Shown here: one piece after another, positions 1 to 6,885 of the stretch | Layout of the letters: every line of letters begins with the position of its first letter | Position numbering within the stretch: position 1 is the stretch's first letter | Assembly: GCA_035649575.1 (NCBI GenBank) | Contig: DASRJH010000127.1 | Coordinates: 1-17,685, forward strand | DNA length: 17,685 nucleotides | Source of the DNA: DASVAL01 sp035649575 | GTDB lineage: Bacteria > Planctomycetota > UBA1135 > UBA2386 | Direction: 5' to 3' | Notes under the pieces: generated by a model | Told to the model about the DNA's origin: nothing | The model's database searches: none | Seen by the model: only the letters and a program-made list of their open reading frames with translations | Position numbers and translations under genes: made by a program

Positions 1-88
1 ACCAGGGGGGATTCGTCTGGTTATGCGTGCTACTGGATCGGGTTTCGGTGCGCGCGATCACGGTGAGGAGAAGCAGGACGCTTGCACC

Positions 89-973
89 ATGGGAAGCGAT
101 TGTGATGACAACACCATCCCCGCTGCCTGCCGGCACCTGAGCGATCATCCCACCGCAGCAACGCTCGATATCTTCGACCGCCGTCGCGAGCGCATCGAGG
201 AGATCGAGCAGGAGGAAAACGCGAGGCTCGAGGAGCCAGGACCAGATCCATCCCCCAAGGCGCCGCAGATGTGGTTCTTCTACGAACTGGACCGGAGCAC
301 CAACCCGGACCGCTTGAAGGGCGCCGAGAAGCGGAGGATGCACGCGCTGACTCATCTGCTGCGGGTTCGCCTCAAGGATCGCGCGCGGGCGAAGGTGCGT
401 GGCCTGCGCTTTCTCGAGAGCAGGCCAGATTGCGATGAGACTCACATCACGGCGCTGCGCGCGGCACAACTGCTCGCGGCCCTGATCGTGAAGGCGTTCG
501 GTGACATCAACACGCCGGCCAACCTGAAGAAGCTCGACGAGTGTTTCGAGAACTTCGTGTGCGGGGACCTTGCTCTCGGAGGCATCGACAACGAGCTGCA
601 GCGCCACGGGGAACCGGACGGGATCAACTACCTGCTGTTCGCCCAATTCGCGCTGTATCTGAGCGACCACGACCCCGATGAGCAGCGGCGCATCGTCTGG
701 ACGCGGGCGCTGGCGACGTTCGTTCGCACGAGCGAGATCTTCTTGGACCTCTATTGGAGTGGCGGCCGCCGGACCTGGTCGAGCTACGGATTCGCGTGGC
801 GCAACGGCCGCGAGTTCCCTGCCGAGAAGCGCGAACGTCTGCGCAGGGCCTACGCCGAGGTATCGCCGGCAGGCAACGCAGCCCTGGGTGAGAGATTCAA
901 CCTGCTTTGCGCTTTCGCATTGTGTGACGACATCAGCTGCGAGGTCCACCAACCAGAAGGACGTGAAACATGA
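89..973 (+). CDS. Hypothetical helical protein, first gene of a coupled pair
   Basis: I do not recognise this 294-residue protein. The first ~20 residues are polar. Residues ~25-55 are strongly charged (Arg/Glu rich, with a run around RRRERIEEIEQEE) and probably form a helix or short coiled coil. A Pro-rich linker follows, then a mostly helical body with several Cys and Trp residues. There is no signal peptide or membrane segment, so it is probably cytoplasmic. An in-frame ATG at 23 would add 22 residues. I prefer the ATG at 89 because AGGA lies about ten bases upstream and the extra N-terminus has low-information composition; the choice is uncertain. The stop codon overlaps the next start (ATGA), so the two genes are almost certainly co-translated. 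Codon third positions are GC-biased throughout and the reading frame is long and clean, which supports a real gene. Function unknown. Confidence 0.75.
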   Translation: MGSDCDDNTIPAACRHLSDHPTAATLDIFDRRRERIEEIEQEENARLEEPGPDPSPKAPQMWFFYELDRSTNPDRLKGAEKRRMHALTHLLRVRLKDRARAKVRGLRFLESRPDCDETHITALRAAQLLAALIVKAFGDINTPANLKKLDECFENFVCGDLALGGIDNELQRHGEPDGINYLLFAQFALYLSDHDPDEQRRIVWTRALATFVRTSEIFLDLYWSGGRRTWSSYGFAWRNGREFPAEKRERLRRAYAEVSPAGNAALGERFNLLCAFALCDDISCEVHQPEGRET

Positions 974-1323
974 GCCTGATCGCAATCGAACCCACGTGTT
1001 CCAACGACAGTGGCAAGAAAGTCACTCCTCAGGGTGACGCTGCAACGTGCTACGCGCTGTTCAGTCAAGAGCTGCCGGCGACCGTGACCGAGTCGCAGGA
1101 TCTCGACCAGCAGAACTACTACCTCTACCTCGCTGCCCGAGATGCGGGTGAGGATGCCCAGCAAGATGCGGGATGGCCGGCGGGCTACTCGATCGAAACG
1201 AACACGGTGGTGTTTTCTCGTCAAAGCAGCACCGGTTGGGATGACACGATCCCCGGATGTGCGCTGGCTCTCCACGACGCGGGTGGCACTCCGCTGTACT
1301 ACTTTGGTGCGCAGACCGTTTGA
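970..1323 (+). CDS. Hypothetical small protein, second gene of a coupled pair
   Basis: This 117-residue protein has no family I recognise. It starts at an ATG overlapping the upstream stop (ATGA), with a good ribosome binding site, AGAAGGA at 955-961, eight bases before the start. The sequence is acidic and polar, with scattered Cys, Tyr and Trp, a motif QQNYYLYLAARDAG near residues 46-59 and a probably beta-rich C-terminal half (NTVVFSRQSS, ALALHDAGGTPLYYFG). There is no signal peptide. It is not basic, so it is unlikely to be a DNA-binding antitoxin. The strict coupling suggests it works with the upstream protein as a two-component complex, but nothing visible says what the complex does. 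About 108 bases with no evident gene separate it from the lipoprotein pair. Confidence 0.72.
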   Translation: MSLIAIEPTCSNDSGKKVTPQGDAATCYALFSQELPATVTESQDLDQQNYYLYLAARDAGEDAQQDAGWPAGYSIETNTVVFSRQSSTGWDDTIPGCALALHDAGGTPLYYFGAQTV

Positions 1324-1431
1324 GCCGGAAGACCAGCTCTGGCTCGCGTTGCTACTCGGTTGCTCGAACGAGTGACCGGGTGCGGGAGCCGAGACTGGCG
1401 ACGATCCGCCCGCGGAAACGAGCATGTGCGC

Positions 1432-1887
1432 ATGCCCAAGGTCTCCCGTCTCGCCGCCGCTGCAACCGGCCTGCTCGCAGGCTGCAGTTCCCTGCACTAC
1501 GACCTCGCGTCGGTCCCCTATCCCGTGAGTGCGTCGCCGGCCCCGCCGAACGCGGTCGCCGAGCCGTTCACCGCGACGGGCAAGTCCGTGCTCTGGGTGC
1601 ACGGCCTCTTCGGCGAGAGCCAGGCGGACGTCGCGGGACTGCTGCGTGAGTCATGCGGCTCGTGCGAAGGCGTCGCCGACTTCCGCGCCTCCTCGGCCAC
1701 GTCGTTCCACGACTGGCTCGTCACGCATCTGACGCTCGGGTTCGTGCGCATGAAGACGACCACGATCACGGGGCGGCGCATTCGCGAAGGCGCCGTGACA
1801 GCGCCGCGCTGTTCCTGCGTCGATGGCGCGTGCTTCTGCAACGGGGGGTGGCATCCGCCTCGCCGCGCCGCCATCCTGCGGGCATGA
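1432..1887 (+). CDS. Bor-like small lipoprotein with a Cys-rich tail
   Basis: The 151-residue product starts MPKVSRLAAAATGLLAGC, a lipoprotein signal with a lipobox (LAGC) and lipidated Cys18, so it should be anchored in the outer membrane or periplasm. Residues ~47-115 fit the Bor/Iss pattern: a strand ending in a V.G.F-like core, a conserved CG..C region (residues 75-79), then a hydrophobic segment around LTHLTLGFV followed by a final strand (TTTITGRR). Bor-family proteins normally end soon after this strand. Here ~30 extra residues follow, with five Cys in a short stretch (CSCVDGACFC at 127-136). A one-base shift near 1790 would give a stop directly after the Bor-like core (TGA at ~1796), so the tail could be a frameshift product. 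An in-frame ATG at 1360 exists but would put the signal peptide internally. The stop overlaps the next gene by ATGA. Confidence 0.68.
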   Translation: MPKVSRLAAAATGLLAGCSSLHYDLASVPYPVSASPAPPNAVAEPFTATGKSVLWVHGLFGESQADVAGLLRESCGSCEGVADFRASSATSFHDWLVTHLTLGFVRMKTTTITGRRIREGAVTAPRCSCVDGACFCNGGWHPPRRAAILRA

Positions 1888-2291
1888 ACAAGCTCTGGTC
1901 GTTGCTCGTCGCCGCTTCCTGGCTCTTCGTTCCCGCGTGCGGCGACAGCGCGGTCGGCACCTACGAACTCGACAAGGTCGAGCTCAAGAAGACCATCGCG
2001 GCGGGGGCCGAGGGCCCCCCCGACAAGGCTGCGCTCGACACCATGGTGGGCAGGTGGTCCGTCACGCTCGTGCTCAAGGAGGAGGGCGGGATGCGCATGG
2101 AGATGAACATGCCGCCGATGGACGCGATCTCGACGATCGGCACGTGGAAGCTCGAAGGCGACATGTTGACGCTGAACTTCATCACCGACGGCAAGGGCGA
2201 TCCGAAGACATGCAAGTACACTGCCGGCGTCGTCACCTACGTGGACGAGAGGGGCGGCAAGAAGGTAGACATGCTCCTCCGCAAGAAGTGA
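1884..2291 (+). CDS. Small lipoprotein, lipocalin-like hypothetical
   Basis: The 135-residue protein begins MNKLWSLLVAASWLFVPAC, a clear type II signal peptide with lipidation at Cys19. The start is fixed by this signal; the frame extends upstream in low-quality sequence, and the ATG overlaps the preceding stop. The mature part has a short helix rich in Lys/Glu with an insert around AAGAEGPPDKAALDT, then alternating beta strands (RWSVTLVLKEEG, IGTWKLEGDMLTLNF, KTCKYTAGVVTYV), ending in a basic tail. The pattern of strand, GTWKLEGDMLTL and strand is typical of small lipocalin-like extracytoplasmic proteins that report how a quantity changes the barrel, but no named family or ligand can be assigned. 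It is probably co-transcribed with the Bor-like lipoprotein before it. Confidence 0.78.
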   Translation: MNKLWSLLVAASWLFVPACGDSAVGTYELDKVELKKTIAAGAEGPPDKAALDTMVGRWSVTLVLKEEGGMRMEMNMPPMDAISTIGTWKLEGDMLTLNFITDGKGDPKTCKYTAGVVTYVDERGGKKVDMLLRKK

Positions 2292-2408
2292 CGCGCGATG
2301 AGCTCGCCGCACACAGGCTCTGGCAAGCACGGGTTCACGATCCCCAGATCACCTTCGTGACCTGGGCTCTGCCGCGGCGCGGCACGTCCGTGGTCACAGG
2401 CAACGCGT

Positions 2409-2534
2409 TCATCGCTGCGCTCCCTCGGCCACGCCTTCCTCGATCCACCCGCCGCCCAGCGCCGCATACAGGCGCACCATGGCCTGCACGGCGGCGAGCC
2501 GGTTGCGCGCGCCGTCGAGCTCGGCCTGCAGCAG
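2409..2534 (-). pseudogene. Remnant of RND outer-membrane factor (NodT/TolC-like C-terminus)
   Basis: Reading the minus strand from 2534 down to a TGA at 2411-2409 gives about 41 residues starting LLQAELDGARNRLAAVQ and containing MVRLYAALGGGW. This matches the end of NodT-type outer-membrane factors of RND efflux systems, where a helix with LLQAE...ARA...LVALYKALGGGW closes the protein. Nothing of the ~400 preceding residues expected for this family is present. The frame continues upstream as sequence without family resemblance, while the adjacent adaptor-like sequence lies in a different frame. I read this as the tail of a deleted gene. The identification rests on a short but characteristic motif. 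Confidence 0.6.
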
Positions 2535-2712
2535 CCCGCGCGACCTCGGCTTCGTAGCGCTCCTTCGCCCCGAGCCAGCTCGCGCGCTTCTGGTCGTGCA
2601 GCATGCCCGACACCGCGCCCGACTCGACGACGCGTCCGTAGCGGCGTGACTCGGTCTCGGCGCGTTCCATCGTGATGCGCGCGCTGCGCACGTCGGGCGT
2701 GTGCTCGGGATC
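2533..2712 (-). pseudogene. Remnant of RND membrane-fusion (adaptor) protein hairpin
   Basis: On the minus strand, 2712 to 2533 encodes about 60 residues with the look of the alpha-helical hairpin of an HlyD/AcrA-type adaptor: DPEHTPDVRSARITMERAE, then RRYGRVVESGAVSG, then DQKRASWLGAKERYEAEVARA. The R(Y/F)..L.ESGAV....(D/E)K motif at the hairpin turn is typical of that family. Both the N-terminal lipoyl half and the C-terminal barrel are missing, no start codon is plausible, and the sequence runs directly into the outer-membrane-factor tail with a one-base frame change at ~2534. An adaptor-pump-outer-membrane-factor operon that lost its middle by one large deletion would leave exactly this order. 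That history is inference. Confidence 0.5.
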
Positions 2713-3051
2713 GAACGCGCTACCGCGAAGTTCTTCGCAAGCGTCACGCGCCATCGGACTTGCGTGGCATTCGCGCCGTTCGCGGCGGCGTCGCGGCTCG
2801 TGGCGATCCTTCGCCAACGTGTACGAGAATCGACAGGGTCTGGCGATGGATCGCCAACCACGGCTGGAACGCTCGCACCCCTCGTTCTGCGCGCAAACCC
2901 TTGAGTCTGGTTCCGTTCCAGGAATCTGGCGCCCGTGGCACGGCGCTCGCTTCAGGGCGCGAGTTGCCGCCACGCGTTCCGGTTTCGGTTCGTTCGAGCG
3001 GGTGCTCATTCCCGCTCGGCGGTCCCTCGCGGCGCGCCGGCAATCGTTTCC
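2713..3051. other. Gene-free stretch between the efflux remnants and the Coq4-like gene
   Basis: Open frames exist on both strands here but none has a plausible start, ribosome binding site or recognisable protein content. Arg and Ser dominate the translations, as expected for non-coding GC-rich DNA. The stretch could include unrecognisable further decay of the efflux genes. The promoter of the Coq4-like gene is presumably in the last part, but no clear -35/-10 pair is visible. Confidence 0.5.
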
Positions 3052-3057
3052 GAGGAG
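3052..3057 (+). promoter_or_regulatory. Ribosome binding site of the Coq4-like gene
   Basis: GAGGAG lies six bases before the ATG at 3064. It decides this start over the longer open frame, which runs upstream to 2935 without family-like sequence. Confidence 0.7.
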
Positions 3058-3063
3058 ATCGTC

Positions 3064-4083
3064 ATGGACATCGTCGTGTTCGAAGGTTCGCAGCAGTGGT
3101 CGGCCGTGTTTCGCGTGTTGCGCACGGCCGTGGATGGGGGGCGGCCCCTGAGCCCCGAGGGCACAGCATTCCTGCGTGCGTACGCGCGCATCGCCGGTTT
3201 CGAGCAGCCGCTCGACGCGCTCACGCAGATCGAACCCGCCGTCGTCGCGCGCGAATGGATGAACGCGCACCAGCGCAAGCGGCTCGTGCAGCTCGCCGCC
3301 GTCGCGGCGCTGGTCAAGGTGCCGGTGCGGCTCACGGCCGTCGCGTTCGTGCAGCGCCTCGCCGACGCGCTCGCGATCTACGATCCCGTGTTGCCGGTGC
3401 TCGCGGCGGTCGCGCGCGGTCGTCACTTCCGCGCGCGGTTGCTCACGATGCGACGGCTGATGCGCGTGATGATCAAGGAGGCCTACACGAGTGAAGGTGT
3501 GCTCGGCCCGGTGCGCATGCTCGGCGCGATGTTCCTGCGCCTCGCCGTCAACAAGGGGCGCCTGTGGTCATACAAGCGGCTCGGACTGTTGCCGGAAGGC
3601 ACGCTCGGCCGCGAATACTGGATGCACCTCACGTCGCGGCGCTTCGGGCTCCCCGGCGAACGCGGTGGCATCCCGGAGTCGATCGCATACCACGACGTCG
3701 GCCACGTGCTGACCGGCTACGGCATCGACCCCGAGGGCGAGATCCAGCAGGGTGCGTTCCAGGCCGGCAACCGGCGGCAGGACGGCTTCGTGTTTCTGCA
3801 GTTCGTGCTGCTGCACTTCCATCAGGGCGTGAAGGTCACGCCGGTCGCGGACGCATCGACCGGGTTGTTCGATCCCGCGCGCGTGCTCGGCGCCGTGCAT
3901 CGCGGCGCGCGCTGCCACGTCGACATCACGCACCAGGGCGCGAGCCGAGTGGACGCTGGGAGCAAGGGAGTTCTCGCGGTCCGCGCGATCGCGGGTCGAC
4001 ACAACGTAGCCACGCTCGCCCGCGGCCCGGCAACCAATCCAGGTCTCTGCCTCCCTTGCCGAACTGCTCCTGGACCAAACTGA
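3064..4083 (+). CDS. Coq4-like protein with replaced C-terminus
   Basis: The 339-residue product resembles the Coq4 family. In eukaryotes and some bacteria, Coq4 is a scaffold or C1-decarboxylating component of ubiquinone biosynthesis; many bacterial members are uncharacterised. The N-terminal ~180 residues are helical. The family metal-binding motif HDxxHx(11)E is complete at residues 210-226 (HDVGHVLTGYGIDPEGE), and the following AFQAGNRR...FLQFVLLHFHQG and LFDPARVLGAVHRG...DI segments fit the family. After about residue 291 (nt ~3937) the expected Trp-containing end with its final short helix is absent. Instead ~48 unrelated residues rich in Ala, Gly, Arg and Pro run to a TGA at 4081-4083, which lies inside the left arm of a hairpin repeat. 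The core may still fold, so I call it a CDS, but C-terminal damage is likely. No ubiquinone gene is nearby. Confidence 0.8.
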   Translation: MDIVVFEGSQQWSAVFRVLRTAVDGGRPLSPEGTAFLRAYARIAGFEQPLDALTQIEPAVVAREWMNAHQRKRLVQLAAVAALVKVPVRLTAVAFVQRLADALAIYDPVLPVLAAVARGRHFRARLLTMRRLMRVMIKEAYTSEGVLGPVRMLGAMFLRLAVNKGRLWSYKRLGLLPEGTLGREYWMHLTSRRFGLPGERGGIPESIAYHDVGHVLTGYGIDPEGEIQQGAFQAGNRRQDGFVFLQFVLLHFHQGVKVTPVADASTGLFDPARVLGAVHRGARCHVDITHQGASRVDAGSKGVLAVRAIAGRHNVATLARGPATNPGLCLPCRTAPGPN

Positions 4084-4181
4084 TGGTTTGCGTGGACACG
4101 GCACCGGGAAGCACAAGCAACTGGGGGCACGTGCGCAGGCACACGCAACCCAGAGTGCCATGTCCACGCAAACCATCAGTT
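4078..4181. repeat. 104-nt long-hairpin (palindromic) repeat element
   Basis: The arms at 4078-4104 and 4155-4181 are inverted copies of each other: 27 nt with one mismatch (C in the left arm against T in the right-arm complement). The left arm begins AACTGATGGTTTGCGTGG. Inside the 50-nt spacer, CTGGG (4121-4125) pairs with CCCAG (4149-4153) and GTGC (4131-4134) with GCAC (4139-4142) around a GCAG tetraloop. The whole element can therefore fold as one long cruciform or hairpin. It lacks coding capacity. The ends do not fit integron attC sites. It looks like a REP/BIME-type or MITE-like dispersed repeat; whether other copies exist in the genome cannot be seen here. It provides the stop codon of the Coq4-like gene and could also terminate transcription. 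Confidence 0.85.
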
Positions 4182-4289
4182 CCGGACGATGGCTCGGTGC
4201 CTGCAGTTGAATCCTGGCGCAAGCACTGGCGGGTAGACTCACCGTAGCTCGGCGTCCCGGCACACATTCACGCCAACCGGTTGGGCCGC

Positions 4290-4296
4290 AAAGGAA
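4290..4296 (+). promoter_or_regulatory. Ribosome binding site of the PepSY-like secreted protein
   Basis: AAAGGAA lies six bases upstream of the ATG at 4303 and supports that start, which also begins a signal peptide. Confidence 0.6.
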
Positions 4297-4302
4297 CCTC
4301 GT

Positions 4303-5460
4303 ATGCAATCTCTTTCGATCCGTGTCCTGATCCTCGCCATCACCCTCCCCGTCGCCGCGCCCGCCCAGTCCGACCAGACGGGACAGCGCCTCAAGGAGGC
4401 CAAATTGACGTTGGTGGAAGCGATCCAGAAGAGTGTGAAAGAAGCGGGGGCGGAAGCCGGTCCCGTGGTGCCGTTCAAGGCGGAGTTCGAGATCGACAAG
4501 GGCAAGGCCGTGTTCTCGATCGATCTGGCCCAGGGCAACAAGACGCTCAACGTCGTCCTCGACGCGAGCGATGGCAGCGTCGTCGAGAAGGAAACCGAGG
4601 ACGGCGATCACACGGCGCTGGCCGCCGCCTGCAAGGTGCCACTCGCGAAGGCGATCGATGCGGCCCTCGCCAAGACCAAGGGCCACGCGATGGAAGCGAC
4701 GCTGCGGCTCGCCGCCGGCAAGCCCGTGATCGACGTCGTGGTGTTCGACGGCAAGCTCGCCGCCACCGTCTGCGTCGACGGCCTGGCCGCTGCCGTGATC
4801 GCCGGCAAGGCCGCGGAGGTCGTCTCGCCGCAGGGTGGCGAGGAGAAGAAGTGGACCGACGTCTTCCACACCACGCCGGACGAGTTCACCTCGACCGGCA
4901 GGAGCACGTTCATGATCCTCGAGCCTGGCTACACGCTCACGTTCCAGGGCAAGGAAGGCAGCAAGACCGTCGAACTCGTGGTCAGCGTGATGGACGAGAC
5001 CAAGAAGGTCGACGGCGTGGAGACGCGCGTCGTCGAGGAGCGTGAGAGCGCAGACGGCAAGTTGATCGAAGTGTCGCGCAACTACTTCGCTATCTCCAAG
5101 AAGACCGGCAGCGTGTTCTACTTCGGCGAGGACGTCGACATGTACAAGGACGGCAAGGTGCACAGCCACGAGGGCGCATGGCTCGCGGGCCAGAACGGCG
5201 CGCGCAGCGGGGTGTTCCTGCCCGGCATCGCGTTGCTCGGCGCGCGCTTCTACCAGGAGATCGCGCCCGAGGTCGCGATGGACCGCGCCGAGATCATCAG
5301 CCTCAGCGAGACAGTCGACACACCGGCAGGCAGGTTCGAGCGCGTGATGAAGTACGAGGAGACGACGCCACTCGAGAAGGCCAAGGAGTACAAGTGGTTC
5401 GCCCCGGGCGTCGGCCTGATCCAGGACGCTGACCTGAAGCTGGTCAAGATCGAGAAGTGA
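4303..5460 (+). CDS. Secreted protein with PepSY-like repeats and an uncharacterised C-terminal domain
   Basis: The 385-residue protein starts with a Sec signal peptide (hydrophobic LILAITLPVAAPAQS; cleavage probably near residue 21-22), so it acts in the periplasm or outside. Residues ~32-100 and ~107-172 each look like a PepSY unit: an amphipathic helix (LVEAIQKSVKEAG; LAKAIDAALAKTKG) followed by beta strands ending in a V..D(A/G) hairpin. PepSY domains are associated with inhibition of secreted proteases or with membrane redox proteins, but single divergent copies are hard to interpret. Residues ~184-385 form a second, beta-rich domain with motifs VFYFGEDVDMYKDGKV, HEGAW, EIAPEVAMDRAE, VDTPAGRFE and APGVGLIQDADLKLV. 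I recognise this as a widespread secreted domain of unknown function. The gene ends 15 bases from the convergent serine hydrolase. Confidence 0.85.
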   Translation: MQSLSIRVLILAITLPVAAPAQSDQTGQRLKEAKLTLVEAIQKSVKEAGAEAGPVVPFKAEFEIDKGKAVFSIDLAQGNKTLNVVLDASDGSVVEKETEDGDHTALAAACKVPLAKAIDAALAKTKGHAMEATLRLAAGKPVIDVVVFDGKLAATVCVDGLAAAVIAGKAAEVVSPQGGEEKKWTDVFHTTPDEFTSTGRSTFMILEPGYTLTFQGKEGSKTVELVVSVMDETKKVDGVETRVVEERESADGKLIEVSRNYFAISKKTGSVFYFGEDVDMYKDGKVHSHEGAWLAGQNGARSGVFLPGIALLGARFYQEIAPEVAMDRAEIISLSETVDTPAGRFERVMKYEETTPLEKAKEYKWFAPGVGLIQDADLKLVKIEK

Positions 5461-5480
5461 CGCCCCGCACGCGGGTCACT
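5456..5480. terminator. Short hairpin between convergent genes
   Basis: AGTGA (5456-5460) and TCACT (5476-5480) pair, with an inner CCC/GGG extension across a small bulge. The arms contain the two facing stop codons. There is no T-tract on either side, so intrinsic bidirectional termination is only possible, not shown. Confidence 0.3.
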
Positions 5481-6885
5481 TGGCCGGCAGGCGTTCGCCG
5501 AGCGCGTCGGCGATGCGGCTCGCGGCGGGAGGATCGAGGTTGACGAGCACGGCGACGATGTACCCCGAGTCCGGATAGATGCGCAGCTCGCCGTTCATGC
5601 CCGGCGCGCCGCCGCCGTGGCCGAACCACCGCACTCCGTCGGCGACCGTGTCGAAGAACCCGTAGGCGTACTTGGAGGATTCACCTCGCGTCGCGACCTT
5701 GCCCGTGGTGACGAGTTCGGTGTGCTTGCCATCGAGCAGCTTGTGGCCGAGCAGCGCCTGGGCGAACCGGACGAGATCCTCCACGGTCGAGTAGCCGCCG
5801 CCAGCGGAGGTGCCGCGCCAGGGCAGCGTGTCCGTGTTCGGCTTCCAGCCGTCGGGGCTGCGCATGTAGCCGGTCGAGCGCCCCGGGACGTCCTCGTTCT
5901 CGGCGAGGGAATCGGTGCGCGTCATGGCGGCGGGCTCGAAGACGTTCTTGCGCACGTACTCGTAGTAGCTCTGGCCGCCGACCTTCTCGACGAGCAGGCC
6001 GAGCAGCAGGAAGCCGTAGTTGCTGTACGACCAGCGGCTTCCTGGCTCGAACTGGAGCGCTCGTTCGCCGTAGAGCGCGAGGTAGTCCGCGAGCTCGCGC
6101 AACTCCTTGCGCTTCTCCTCGAACTGCGGGCCGAAGATGTCGCCGGTCCCGCCGGTGTGCGTGAGCAGGTGGTGGATCGTGACCTTCGATGCGACGTCGT
6201 GGTTCGGGTACTCGGTCAGGTGTGTGCCGAGGGAATCGGTGAAGGCGAGCTTTCCCGCTTGCGCGAGCTGCGCGGTCGCGACCGCCGTGAACATCTTGTT
6301 CATGGAGCCGATGCGGAAGCGCGTGTCGACGCGGTTCGGCTCCTTGCGTTCGCGGTCGGCGAGCCCCCAGGCGCCGGAGAAGACTGTCTTTCCGCCCTTC
6401 GCCAGTGCGACGGCGCCAGAGAACCGGTCGGCGGCGACCGCTTTCTCGATCGTCGAGCGCAGCAGGGTGATCGCTTCCTCCTCGGTCAGCCGCGGCGGCG
6501 GCGGGATGTCGGCGGGACGCGGGATGACGTTGATGCGGAACCCGCTGAACTTGTGGGGTTCCGCGGCTTCCACCTCGAGCTCGAACCGACCGTAGGTGCT
6601 CGAGTCGCGCTCCTTGACGATGCCGGCGAGCTTCGTCGGAGCCGACGCGTCCTCGACCTTCACGAGGTCGAAGCCGCCAGTCATGTCGCGGAACTGCATG
6701 GCCCGCGCGCGACCGGACGGATGGTTCGCTTCGAGGAAGTCTTCGAGCGGCTTCTTCTCCCCGCGATTGAACAGGTCGAACCAACGCGTGAACTGGCGGC
6801 CTGCCGGGGTCTCGGGCACCTCGACCTGCGCAGGTGATGGAACGGCCAGAGCAAACACAAACACGAGGAGGGCGGGTGTTCTCAT
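5476..6885 (-). CDS. Secreted serine hydrolase, beta-lactamase/class C fold
   Basis: The 469-residue protein begins MRTPALLVFVFALAVPSPAQ, a Sec signal peptide. The ATG at 6885 is chosen for this reason, although the frame stays open to 7083. Residues ~25-125 form an N-terminal region (ARAMQFRDMTGGFDLVKVE, FELEVEAAEP) that often precedes this hydrolase domain. Residues ~138-469 are the beta-lactamase/penicillin-binding-protein-type hydrolase: catalytic S-x-x-K is SMNK at 194-197, the Tyr motif is YSN at 287-289 and the third motif is HGGG at 423-426. All three are intact, so it should be active. Members act on peptides, esters or amides (esterases, D-aminopeptidases, PBP4-like enzymes); antibiotic hydrolysis is not implied. 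Substrate unknown. It is transcribed towards the PepSY-like gene, and its 5' side faces the DUF429 gene. Confidence 0.93.
   Translation of the reverse strand: MRTPALLVFVFALAVPSPAQVEVPETPAGRQFTRWFDLFNRGEKKPLEDFLEANHPSGRARAMQFRDMTGGFDLVKVEDASAPTKLAGIVKERDSSTYGRFELEVEAAEPHKFSGFRINVIPRPADIPPPPRLTEEEAITLLRSTIEKAVAADRFSGAVALAKGGKTVFSGAWGLADRERKEPNRVDTRFRIGSMNKMFTAVATAQLAQAGKLAFTDSLGTHLTEYPNHDVASKVTIHHLLTHTGGTGDIFGPQFEEKRKELRELADYLALYGERALQFEPGSRWSYSNYGFLLLGLLVEKVGGQSYYEYVRKNVFEPAAMTRTDSLAENEDVPGRSTGYMRSPDGWKPNTDTLPWRGTSAGGGYSTVEDLVRFAQALLGHKLLDGKHTELVTTGKVATRGESSKYAYGFFDTVADGVRWFGHGGGAPGMNGELRIYPDSGYIVAVLVNLDPPAASRIADALGERLPAK

Noticed and set aside
4078..4181. Integron attC site or CRISPR-like repeat
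   Set aside because: The ends lack the RYYYAAC/GTTRRRY core sites of attC, there is one element only, no cassette array and no integrase in the window. The arms are inverted, not direct, repeats.
3568..5169. Long minus-strand open frame of 533 codons opposite the Coq4-like and PepSY-like genes
   Set aside because: It spans two plus-strand genes with clear family motifs and good ribosome binding sites, its translation is rich in Arg, His and Leu without domains, and it crosses the hairpin repeat. It is an antisense shadow of GC-rich coding DNA.
5617..6837. Plus-strand open frame of 406 codons opposite the serine hydrolase
   Set aside because: The minus strand has a signal peptide and all three catalytic motifs. 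The plus-strand translation is low-complexity (Ala, Gly, Arg, Glu) with no start signal.
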